From NCBI GenBank assembly GCA_943327315.2, contig CALPWQ020000002.1:1-64000 (forward strand): 64,000 bases of DNA, in the 5' to 3' direction. The position numbers and the translations under genes were made by a program. The notes beneath the pieces are model-generated. The model worked only from the letters and a program-made list of their open reading frames with translations, was not told the DNA's origin and ran no database searches. Shown piece after piece: positions 9,789 through 17,809 of this stretch. The number at the start of each line of letters is the position of its first letter. Position 1 is the stretch's first letter. Source of the stretch: Chitinophaga pinensis. Its GTDB lineage: Bacteria; Bacteroidota; Bacteroidia; Flavobacteriales_D; Crocinitomicaceae.

Positions 9789-11279
9789 ATGGAGAAATTT
9801 GATCTAGTGGTCATTGGAGGAGGTCCTGCAGGATATGCTGCGGCAATGCGGGCCATAGATTTTGGAAAGCGGGTTTGTTTAATTGAGAAGGACAAGGTTG
9901 GAGGTGCAGGCGTTTACAACGGTGCTCTTTCCTCCAAAACACTCTGGGAACTATCGAATCGGGTTTCTGGAATCAACGACACCATTGTTTCTGAAGGACG
10001 TAAGCCCTATGAAATATCTTGGAGTGAGGTGAAACGCACCTTGGCTGAAGCCATTTTTGAACGCAAGTTTCAGTATTCCTGCCACATCAAATTGTTGCAA
10101 ACGGAATCCATGCAGAACCTGCTTCAGTATGTGCGTGGAGAAGGTGCTTTTCTTTCTAAAAACGAAGTACTCATCACACATGAGGGTGAGACAAAAACGG
10201 TGTGGGGAGAAAATATTTTATTGGCAACCGGAAGCCGACCTCGTTATGTTCCGAATATTGTTGTGGATGAGAAAAGTATCCTCACGAGTGATGGAATTGA
10301 TCAGATCGAAGATTACCCAAAAAGTCTTGTGATTGTTGGTGCTGGAGTAATTGGATGCGAATACGCTACCATTTTTTCAAATTTTGGGAAGACAAAAGTA
10401 TACATCATTGACCGACAAGATCAAATCTTGCCCTTTGAAGATGGCGATATTTCTAGACTCGTTGCTGGCAATTTTCAGGACAAAGGCATCACCATTCACC
10501 ACAATGCTCAACTTGAGCGCATGGAAACGATCAATGGAGAAGTTGAATATGAACTTTCTTATCCCGATGGTTCGCGCGAAATCATTCAAGTGGAAAAAGC
10601 CCTACTATCCATTGGAAGAATTCCGAATATTGAAAACCTGAATATTGAAAATGCTGGGGTGCTTATGTCCAAACGCGGCATACACATCGGCGATGAAGAT
10701 ACCCGCACCAATATCCCGAACATATATGCTGCGGGAGATGTGTCGGGACGAATTGCCTTAGTAAACATGGGAGAACTCGAAGGACGGCATGCCGTAGAAA
10801 AAATGTTCGGCAACAAAGCTACGCCTTTGAGCTATGACAACATTTGCACCATCATGTTTTTAAATCCTGAAGTTGCTGCCGTTGGAATGAATGAGTCGCA
10901 GTGCATCGAAAAAAACATGCCTATCAAAGTGGTAAAACTGGATTATTCCCTCATTACCCGCGCGATTGCCATGCGAAAGACCCAAGGATTCTTCAAAATT
11001 ATTGTGACGAACGATGAGGAGATGAGGATTTTGGGAATGCGCGCTGTCGGTGAACACGCCTCGACGGCCATCCAAGCAGTGGGACTATTGATCAAACTTC
11101 AAATGCCGATTGAGGTACTTTCTGAGTTGATTCACCCTCATCCATCCATCGTCGAAGGCATTCAAGATTGCGTGCGCATGTTGCTCAACACTTCGGTGTT
11201 TAAGTCTTCTGTATTTAAAGACAAGATGGCTTGTTATTCCTTGGTTGATGGGGTGAAGACGCCCTTGGATCGACTTTGA
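9789..11279 (+). CDS. Dihydrolipoyl dehydrogenase-like NAD(P)/FAD oxidoreductase lacking the redox Cys pair
   Basis: MEKFDLVVIGGGPAGYAAAMRA, second Rossmann VIVGAGVIGCEYATIFSNFG, IYAAGDVSG, C-term HPHPSIVEG; ORF-track start 9609 overlaps the divergent gene so ATG 9789 is preferred. Confidence 0.9.
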   Translation: MEKFDLVVIGGGPAGYAAAMRAIDFGKRVCLIEKDKVGGAGVYNGALSSKTLWELSNRVSGINDTIVSEGRKPYEISWSEVKRTLAEAIFERKFQYSCHIKLLQTESMQNLLQYVRGEGAFLSKNEVLITHEGETKTVWGENILLATGSRPRYVPNIVVDEKSILTSDGIDQIEDYPKSLVIVGAGVIGCEYATIFSNFGKTKVYIIDRQDQILPFEDGDISRLVAGNFQDKGITIHHNAQLERMETINGEVEYELSYPDGSREIIQVEKALLSIGRIPNIENLNIENAGVLMSKRGIHIGDEDTRTNIPNIYAAGDVSGRIALVNMGELEGRHAVEKMFGNKATPLSYDNICTIMFLNPEVAAVGMNESQCIEKNMPIKVVKLDYSLITRAIAMRKTQGFFKIIVTNDEEMRILGMRAVGEHASTAIQAVGLLIKLQMPIEVLSELIHPHPSIVEGIQDCVRMLLNTSVFKSSVFKDKMACYSLVDGVKTPLDRL

Positions 11280-11280
11280 T

Positions 11281-11322
11281 GAAGAATGAAGAATTAAAAA
11301 TGAAGGATTAAGAATTAAAAAT
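11281..11322 (+). repeat. Heptamer array KAARRAT x6 directly after the stop codon
   Basis: GAAGAAT GAAGAAT TAAAAAT GAAGGAT TAAGAAT TAAAAAT. Confidence 0.9.
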
Positions 11323-11371
11323 TTGATGCTGCGCAATTTGATGCCTTCGGCAATTCGTGATTAGACATATA

Positions 11372-11428
11372 GACCCTTCCGCAAATGCGGAATAGTAAGA
11401 CAAAGGACCCTTCCGCAAATGCGGAATA
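11372..11428. repeat. Two copies of hairpin TTCCGCAAATGCGGAA
   Basis: Perfect inverted repeats at 11377-11392 and 11411-11426 inside a repeated gacccttccgcaaatgcggaata word. Confidence 0.9.
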
Positions 11429-11430
11429 AA

Positions 11431-11471
11431 AGACAAAAGACAAAAGACAAAAGACAAAAGACACAAAGACT
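11431..11471. repeat. Heptamer array AGACAAA
   Basis: agacaaa x4, agacaca, aagactt. Confidence 0.9.
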
Positions 11472-11583
11472 TGATCTTTTTTCACTGTCCCGTTTGACTG
11501 GTTTCTAACGATTAAAAGTAATTCGTGGCTTCGAGACTGCTAACGCACCTCACGTGTCCGCTGCGGTGGAGCCACCAAATTCT

Positions 11584-11618
11584 AACTCGTAACTCGTAAT
11601 TAGTCATTCGTAATTATC
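11584..11618. repeat. Heptamer array AAYTCGT
   Basis: AACTCGT AACTCGT AATTAGT CATTCGT AATTATC. Confidence 0.75.
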
Positions 11619-11624
11619 AAAGAT

Positions 11625-11664
11625 TTGTCTTGAAATCTTGACGTCTTGATGTCTTAAAATCTAA
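11625..11664. repeat. Octamer array (NNRTCTTG)
   Basis: TTGTCTTG AAATCTTG ACGTCTTG ATGTCTTA AAATCTAA, ending just before the folD stop. Confidence 0.7.
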
Positions 11665-11667
11665 TAC

Positions 11668-12546
11668 CTACTTCCCCTTCAGCTCCATCGCCTTCAAGGT
11701 GTTGATCATCAGAGACGCAATAGTCATTGGGCCAACGCCTCCAGGCACGGGAGTAATCCAAGCACATTTGGGAGCAACATTGGCATAATCAACATCGCCT
11801 GTTAAACGCCACCCGCGAGCACGAGAAGCATCTGCAATGCGCGTGGTTCCAACATCGATCACAACAGCGCCCCCCTTAACCATGTCGGCAGTAACGAAAT
11901 TGGGCTGTCCGATGGCGGCGATAAGAATGTCAGCCGTCAGGCACAACTCTTTTAAGTTGTTTGTTCGACTATGCGCCAAAGTCACCGTGCAATTGCCTGT
12001 CGACGTATTTCTTCCGAGCATGATACTTAAAGGTGTTCCAACAATATTTGAACGGCCAATAATCACACAATTTTTTCCTTCTGTTGCAATGTGGTTTCGT
12101 TTGAGAAGCTCCACAATCCCTGCTGGTGTTGCAGGCAGAAAGCCAGGAACATTCAAAATCATTTTCCCTAAGTTTTCAGGATGAAAGCCATCCACGTCTT
12201 TTTTCGGGTCGATGGCAAGCGTGATTTTCATTTCATCGATGTGCGCAGGTAGTGGCAACTGAACGATGAATCCATCGATGCTTTTGTCCTCATTGAGTGA
12301 ATGCACCTTTGCGAGAAGAATGTCCTCCGGCACTGTTTCATCATAACGAATCAGCGTACTTTCAAAACCAATTTGATCACAGGCCTTTACTTTTGCACCA
12401 ACATAGGTTAGGGAACCGCCGTCATTTCCTACAAGAATCGCTGCCAAGTGTGGAATTTTCTTTCCATTTCTTTTTCGCTCCTGCACTGCTTCCGACAATT
12501 CTTTCCGAATACTTTCTGCTGTAGTTCTACCGTCAAGGATCTGCAT
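11668..12546 (-). CDS. folD: Bifunctional methylenetetrahydrofolate dehydrogenase/cyclohydrolase FolD
   Basis: [17 protein letters not shown]...[25 protein letters not shown]...[14 protein letters not shown]...[17 protein letters not shown]...[16 protein letters not shown]; start refined from 12606 to 12546. Confidence 0.97.
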   Translation of the reverse strand: MQILDGRTTAESIRKELSEAVQERKRNGKKIPHLAAILVGNDGGSLTYVGAKVKACDQIGFESTLIRYDETVPEDILLAKVHSLNEDKSIDGFIVQLPLPAHIDEMKITLAIDPKKDVDGFHPENLGKMILNVPGFLPATPAGIVELLKRNHIATEGKNCVIIGRSNIVGTPLSIMLGRNTSTGNCTVTLAHSRTNNLKELCLTADILIAAIGQPNFVTADMVKGGAVVIDVGTTRIADASRARGWRLTGDVDYANVAPKCAWITPVPGGVGPMTIASLMINTLKAMELKGK

Positions 12547-12562
12547 GGGGACAATTTTTCGG

Positions 12563-12570
12563 CAAAGATA
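12563..12570 (-). promoter_or_regulatory. Bacteroidota -7 box TATCTTTG upstream of folD
   Basis: CAAAGATA on + strand, 16 nt from ATG. Confidence 0.65.
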
Positions 12571-12627
12571 CATGGGTTGAGATGGAAACGAAAACAGAAC
12601 TTTCATTACTTATGCACAAAAATCGTA

Positions 12628-12635
12628 TACATTTG
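12628..12635 (+). promoter_or_regulatory. -7 box TACATTTG
   Basis: TAnnTTTG, 15 nt before ATG 12651. Confidence 0.65.
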
Positions 12636-12650
12636 TCCAAATATTACACA

Positions 12651-13259
12651 ATGAAACGCTGGGCACTTATTCTATTTGGAGCAATCTCTTTTTCAAGTTT
12701 TAGTCAGGTTGAGGCCATTGAATTAGGCATGGATGGATTCTTCGGTGCCTCTAACCTAGGTGGAGCTTTTGGTTTAGGTCCAAAGGTTGGTTTTCGCATG
12801 AATGAGAATTTCATCCTTGGACCAACATTCCGTTACCAGCGTACCTGGTCAAAGCCTGTGCAAGGAACCAACTTCAGTTTCAATAATTTTGGTGGTGGTT
12901 TTTTCTTGCATGGACGTTACAAGAATACGGTTTTTGGAGGGCTTGAAGCGGAGATGATTAAAACGAACTACGTCTGGGACCAAACCGCTGTGTTTAAGAA
13001 ATTTGTACCAACAATATTCTTGTGTGCTGGGTTTTCGCGTGAATTCAAAAGCGGCATTCGATTGAATATTGGACTTTACTACGACGTCATCAACAGTGCA
13101 AACAGCCCATACCGAGGTTCATACCTCATTACAGTTAAAGACCCTACTACGGGAATGACCGTAAACCGTTTGCCATTGATTTATCGACTATCCTTCTATT
13201 TCACGTTGTGGAACAAGCCTGATCGTGTTGAGAAGGAAGAAGTTGAAGAGACGTGGTAG
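12651..13259 (+). CDS. Outer-membrane beta-barrel-like hypothetical protein
   Basis: MKRWALILFGAISFSSFSQ signal peptide; amphipathic beta pattern; start refined from 12582. Confidence 0.75.
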   Translation: MKRWALILFGAISFSSFSQVEAIELGMDGFFGASNLGGAFGLGPKVGFRMNENFILGPTFRYQRTWSKPVQGTNFSFNNFGGGFFLHGRYKNTVFGGLEAEMIKTNYVWDQTAVFKKFVPTIFLCAGFSREFKSGIRLNIGLYYDVINSANSPYRGSYLITVKDPTTGMTVNRLPLIYRLSFYFTLWNKPDRVEKEEVEETW

Positions 13260-13274
13260 AAAAAAAACAGACAT

Positions 13275-13628
13275 CTATTTAAATGTTTGTTCATTATAAA
13301 TTATTTCCAAGCACGAAAGGTCCTTTTCCTTTTGAAATTCAATCAGATCGTTAATATGTTTCCAAAGAATTAGCTCAATATTTTTAGTCGTCTGATTGAA
13401 GGTTCTAATCCAAACAATTTTTGGCGGATTTCCCCAGACCAAGGATAAATCATAGAAATCTGTATCGAAAGTAACGATGATGAATTCATTTTTTTTGGCA
13501 TAATCCCAGATTTCTTTATCCGCAAGGTTCTCCAATCCCAACTCTCGCACTTGCTTAGCATTCGGGAAAATGTCTTGGATGTTTGGTAAAATGCGGTGAG
13601 AAATATTCTGATCAAACAACAAGTTCAT
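13275..13628 (-). CDS. DUF5615/PIN-like toxin component
   Basis: MNLLFDQNISHRILPNIQDIFPNAKQVRELGLENLADKEIWDYAKKNEFIIVTFDTDF; ATGA overlap with upstream DUF433 gene. Confidence 0.88.
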   Translation of the reverse strand: MNLLFDQNISHRILPNIQDIFPNAKQVRELGLENLADKEIWDYAKKNEFIIVTFDTDFYDLSLVWGNPPKIVWIRTFNQTTKNIELILWKHINDLIEFQKEKDLSCLEIIYNEQTFK

Positions 13629-13846
13629 GATGCCTTTCCCATATGACCCTCTCGATCCGCGGCAAAAAACAAACACGCATTGATATGTTCATTGCTTATT
13701 TCAGGATAATCATATATGATTTCCTCTCGAGTCATCCCATTGGCTAACCAATTCAAGACATCAACAACAGAAATGCGCATTCCTTTAAGAACTGGCTTTC
13801 CAAAGCGTTTGTCCGGTTTGATTTCTATGTAATCGTTGATATTCAT
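13625..13846 (-). CDS. DUF433-family antitoxin
   Basis: IEIKPDKRFGKPVLKGMRISVVDVLNWLANGMTREEIIYDYPEIS. Confidence 0.92.
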   Translation of the reverse strand: MNINDYIEIKPDKRFGKPVLKGMRISVVDVLNWLANGMTREEIIYDYPEISNEHINACLFFAADREGHMGKAS

Positions 13847-13851
13847 TTCTA

Positions 13852-13859
13852 CAAATGTA
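13852..13859 (-). promoter_or_regulatory. -7 box TACATTTG upstream of TA pair
   Basis: CAAATGTA on +, 5 nt from ATG. Confidence 0.65.
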
Positions 13860-13975
13860 TTACTTCTATGGAAGTTACGAAAAAGATTGCATCATTAACT
13901 TGAAATCCTCAATTGGATCGTACATTCCTATTCGAAAGACCAACTGAACAATCCATTGTACAGAATACCTTCCCA

Positions 13976-14001
13976 CAAAAAAAGGCCTGCATAGCAGACC
14001 T
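13976..14001 (-). terminator. Rho-independent terminator
   Basis: minus strand AGGTCTGC-TAT-GCAGGCCT followed by U-tract. Confidence 0.75.
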
Positions 14002-14003
14002 CA

Positions 14004-14031
14004 ATTTTTCATTCTTCATTCTTCATTTTTA
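14004..14031 (-). repeat. Heptamer array; first unit TAAAAAT contains the TAA stop of the adjoining CDS
   Basis: + strand ATTTTTC ATTCTTC ATTCTTC ATTTTTA. Confidence 0.9.
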
Positions 14032-14970
14032 GTTCCCTGGAATCGCAGTATTCGGATCGGGCTTCACAAATGTTCCTTGCTTGGCGTAATCCACCAACTC
14101 AATCACAAAGCACAAAGACTCACGTCCTGCTTCTTCTCCGTAGGCCAAATTCCACGGCAAATACAAGCGGTAAAGACCACCTTTTTTCATCTTCGGCAAA
14201 GCGAAAGACCATCCTGGGATTACGCCACCATTGAGTTGTAAAGCAACAGCATCCGTAGTTCCTCGCTCTTTTTTCATTTTGTATGAATCTTGAACGGTAT
14301 CGCCAACAGCCGAAGTGAGTATGTATTCGACTTTTACATCGTCCGTTGCCGATGGATATCCACCCGTTCCTTCTTTGATGACTTGAATAACAACACCGTT
14401 ATCAAAAACTTTCGCTCCAGGAATCTTGCGTGCCTTGGCCATCATTTTCTTTCCGTTGGCTTCATTTACCTCCGCAATAAAACTTCCAATAATGGCTTGT
14501 TTTTGCGGCTCGGTCAATAGGGTATCGATCTTTAAGATTCCATGTTTAAAACCAATTCGCACCATCTTCAAATCCACTTCCGACATGGCGTTCAAACGTT
14601 TCATGTCCTGGTAAAAGCTATATCCTGTGATTCTACCCAAGCATAAAGCGCCTTCTTTGGCGTATTTCTCGTTGAAATCTTGCTTGTTTGGTCCAAACAA
14701 TTGCTTCAAAGTAGCTTGACAATCCTGCGGAAAAGCACCATCTAGATTTTCATTGAAGCCTTTCGACACAAGTTGCATGTCCAACTTCGCAATGTTTGGA
14801 TCTTGACCGCCAACAACAGAATTTTTATACATTCCACCCAAGACATAAGAAACGGTATCCTTGTGGGTTTTTAATACAATTGTAGCTTCATCAGCTGCAG
14901 TTTTTTCATCACCACCACATGACGCTAAAAATAGCGCTGGTGCAAAAAGAATGATTCCAAATCGTTTCAT
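14029..14970 (-). CDS. FKBP-type peptidyl-prolyl isomerase lipoprotein
   Basis: Lipobox LFLASCGG; Mip/FkpA-like helical N-domain; VIPGWSFALPKMKKGGLYRLYLPWNLAYGEE. Confidence 0.9.
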   Translation of the reverse strand: MKRFGIILFAPALFLASCGGDEKTAADEATIVLKTHKDTVSYVLGGMYKNSVVGGQDPNIAKLDMQLVSKGFNENLDGAFPQDCQATLKQLFGPNKQDFNEKYAKEGALCLGRITGYSFYQDMKRLNAMSEVDLKMVRIGFKHGILKIDTLLTEPQKQAIIGSFIAEVNEANGKKMMAKARKIPGAKVFDNGVVIQVIKEGTGGYPSATDDVKVEYILTSAVGDTVQDSYKMKKERGTTDAVALQLNGGVIPGWSFALPKMKKGGLYRLYLPWNLAYGEEAGRESLCFVIELVDYAKQGTFVKPDPNTAIPGN

Positions 14971-15569
14971 TACGAAATTTCTATAAGTTCAACATCAAAA
15001 ATCAATGCGCTGTAAGGTTTGATTGGTCCACCAGGATGTGGGTGTGCGCCATAGGCCAATTCTTGAGGAATGTACAAACGGTATTTCGATCCAACACTCA
15101 TCAGTTGCAGCGCCTCTGTCCATCCTGGAATCACTTGAGAAACTCCAAACGTCGCCGGCTGACCGCGGTGCACTGAACTATCGAACACAGTTCCATCCGT
15201 CAAGGTCCCATGGTAATGCACAGTCACGGTATCCGTAGCTACTGGTTTTGCACCATCACCTGCCGTTACGACTTCGTACTGCAATCCTGTTGCTGTTGAA
15301 TGCACACCCTCTTTCACACTATTTTCGTGCAAGAAAGCTTCTCCAACCGTTTTATTTTGGGCAAACTCTTGTTCGGTAGCCACCTGCAAATAATTCTGTA
15401 TGATTGTATTGGCCATTTCTGGCGTATATTTCATTTCTTTTCCTTCAAAGGCGTCGCTGATGGCTTCAGCCAATACGGAAGTGTCTATTCCCGCTAGGTT
15501 TTGTTCCATTAAACTTCCGGCGATACTCATGCCCACACAGTAACTTACTGCTTTTACTTCTTCTGTCAT
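14970..15569 (-). CDS. FKBP-type peptidyl-prolyl isomerase (FklB-like)
   Basis: TVHYHGTLTDGTVFDSSVHRGQPATFGVSQVIPGWTEALQLMSVGSKYRLYIPQELAYG. Confidence 0.95.
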   Translation of the reverse strand: MTEEVKAVSYCVGMSIAGSLMEQNLAGIDTSVLAEAISDAFEGKEMKYTPEMANTIIQNYLQVATEQEFAQNKTVGEAFLHENSVKEGVHSTATGLQYEVVTAGDGAKPVATDTVTVHYHGTLTDGTVFDSSVHRGQPATFGVSQVIPGWTEALQLMSVGSKYRLYIPQELAYGAHPHPGGPIKPYSALIFDVELIEIS

Positions 15570-15604
15570 TTTCTTGATTTTTCACAAAGGTACTTATTTG
15601 TTGC

Positions 15605-15785
15605 CCTAGGCAATTGAAAAATTTGGTCCCTGAGGGAATTTGATGCTGCGCAATACAGGATTTGATCCCTGAGGGAATGTTAGAAATTAAACCAGTGTTG
15701 TTCACTACAAATTGCGCAGCAACAAATTACGTAGTAACAAATTCTAAATTGCCTTCGGCAACAAATTACGAAGCATCAAATTTTG
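15605..15785. repeat. Cluster of mini-hairpins separated by CAAATT words
   Basis: TTGCCCTAGGCAA, TCCCTGAGGGA (x2), ACAAATTGCGCAGCA ACAAATTACGTAGTA ...TTGCCTTCGGCAACAAATTACGAAGCATCAAATT. Confidence 0.8.
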
Positions 15786-15843
15786 AATAAATCCATTGTC
15801 AAGCGATAAAATCCGTGTATTTTTCGGAGTAAAAATATTAACT

Positions 15844-16686
15844 ATGAAAAGAATCCTGCTTTCTGCACTTGTGATGGGAATAATCGCCTCACTTTCATCA
15901 TGTAAAGGAAAATATGACAACAGCAGTGCTCCCAAAATCAATGCGACTGTGGAAACGGCTTTTTCGGAATTTTCGAACATGGCCGATCAAGCCATCACTG
16001 GAAACCTGTTCTTCTATAAAAATGGAACATTGATCGTGAATGACCTCGCTACAGGAAATATCAACAACGAGGTTAAATCGCCTTGCAGCGTGGTTGTTAC
16101 CCTGGACACATTAAACTCTGCAAAAACCATCACCATTGATTGGGGAACGAGCAATTGTGACTGCAACGATGGCAAGCAACGCCGTGGAAAGCTCATCACG
16201 ACATTTACTGGCTACTACTATGCCCAAGGCACTGTGATTACGCATACGCCGATTGGCTATTATGTGAATGACAACAAGGTGGAAGGCACAAAAGTGGTCA
16301 CAAACATGGGCTTAAATACCCTTGGTCAACCGTTTTACACTGTAGGCATTGACGGTATCGTCACGCTAGCGACTGGTGAAATCGTCAACTATACGTCATC
16401 GCGGGTTCGAACATTCACCAATGGTTTTACAACATTATTGAACTTCTATGACGACGAATACGACATCACCGGAACAGCCAATGCGACAGTCGTAAATGGT
16501 GATGGATATGTGGCAAGTATTACTTCACCTCTGCACATTAAAATCGGATGTGGATATATCACGAAAGGAGAAATCGAAATCACCCCTACGGATAAACCAG
16601 TGCGTTTAATCAATTATGGAGATGGCACGTGCGATGGTACTTTCACCATAACAATCAATGGGCAAACGTATACGATTAATGGGTAG
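15844..16686 (+). CDS. Hypothetical lipoprotein
   Basis: MKRILLSALVMGIIASLSSCKGKYDNS lipobox; start refined from 15796. Confidence 0.8.
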   Translation: MKRILLSALVMGIIASLSSCKGKYDNSSAPKINATVETAFSEFSNMADQAITGNLFFYKNGTLIVNDLATGNINNEVKSPCSVVVTLDTLNSAKTITIDWGTSNCDCNDGKQRRGKLITTFTGYYYAQGTVITHTPIGYYVNDNKVEGTKVVTNMGLNTLGQPFYTVGIDGIVTLATGEIVNYTSSRVRTFTNGFTTLLNFYDDEYDITGTANATVVNGDGYVASITSPLHIKIGCGYITKGEIEITPTDKPVRLINYGDGTCDGTFTITINGQTYTING

Positions 16687-16694
16687 TTCTTTTA

Positions 16695-17025
16695 GTTACT
16701 AGTTACTAATGACAAATGATCGCTGCGCTGAAAGACAAGGGACAAAAGACTTAAAAAGTTACGATTTACTTCTGACAAAAGACCGCTGCGCTGATGGAGC
16801 ATGGAACATGGACTGAATCAATCTTCGAATTGAACAACAACAAATTCGCAATTCAACTCGTAATTCGTATCTCGTAATTCGTAATTCGCAACTCGGGCTT
16901 CGAGTCTGCTAGCACACCTCAGCCACCTAATTCGTATCTCATAATTCGTAACTCGTAATTCGTAACTCGTAATTCGTAATTTGTAATTCGTAATTTGTAA
17001 TTTGTAATTCGTAATTAGTAACTAT
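16695..17025. repeat. Mosaic of heptamer arrays filling a convergent intergenic gap
   Basis: TAGTTAC-type units, GACAAAAGAC words, CGCTGCGCTGA words, then TAATTCG-type x5 at 16861 and x14 at 16928-17025, the last overlapping the 3' end of the next CDS. Confidence 0.9.
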
Positions 17026-17809
17026 TAATACTTGTCTTCGAAAAGTTGAAGTTGAAGTTGTAGATCATAGCCAACTGTAGCGTATGATTGCGTTCTGCCT
17101 TGATGCCGTCCGATTTCACGACATATTGGTTCAAATAACCAAGTTGCACATTGAAATCTTTGGTAAAACGCCATCCAAGCGCTCCATACAAACGGTTTTG
17201 ATCCAAGATGTTTTTCCCTATCCCTTTTCCAAAGCCCAAAAATGGCTCATCGTAAATACTCAAGAATAAGGTGTTGTCCTTCATTTCTTTGCGGGTCAAA
17301 GGAAGGGTCACCATAAACCGATAACGGATTCGATTTCTGAAGGCATATCCATTTTGTTCATACACTCCTGAAGTGCCAAGTTTGTATTGTTCGACGAATC
17401 GTTGTTCCAAGCGATAGCGGTGTTGAATATCTACGCGGCCAAGCTTGTTTTTCACAATAAACTGCTCCCAGATGCGGTGCTCATTAAACGAATGTGAAAC
17501 GGGTTGATCGCCGTATTCAAAGGTTTTAATCCACCCATACCCCGCTGTCCATTGTGTTTGATTTTTCGCATAATAGTCCACGCCTATTCGAAGCAATGAC
17601 TGCTGCCAATCCTGAAAAATATTAGCGCTTTCATCTCGTCCGGCACGACGCCATTGGTATTCGGTATGCAATCCCCAGCGGTCATTGATTTTATGGTTTC
17701 CAAAATACATGATCCAGCCATGCGTTTGTGGTGAGATCATCTTTTGGGAAGAAACAGTGTGCATTGCTGTAAAAACAGCCACGCATGCAATTAACAGCTT
17801 TCTTATCAT
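17015..17809 (-). CDS. DUF2490 outer-membrane beta-barrel-like protein
   Basis: QTHGWIMYFGNHKINDRWGLHTEYQWRRAG...RLEQRFVEQ...FRNRIRYRFM; 4-bp overlap with upstream sulP. Confidence 0.88.
   Translation of the reverse strand: MIRKLLIACVAVFTAMHTVSSQKMISPQTHGWIMYFGNHKINDRWGLHTEYQWRRAGRDESANIFQDWQQSLLRIGVDYYAKNQTQWTAGYGWIKTFEYGDQPVSHSFNEHRIWEQFIVKNKLGRVDIQHRYRLEQRFVEQYKLGTSGVYEQNGYAFRNRIRYRFMVTLPLTRKEMKDNTLFLSIYDEPFLGFGKGIGKNILDQNRLYGALGWRFTKDFNVQLGYLNQYVVKSDGIKAERNHTLQLAMIYNFNFNFSKTSINSY

Noticed and set aside
11431-11471. CRISPR-like array at the AGACAAA repeats
   Set aside because: Unit is 7 bp without spacers; no cas genes in the window
13275-13846. Novel defence system at the DUF433/DUF5615 pair
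   Set aside because: This is a well-known toxin-antitoxin arrangement
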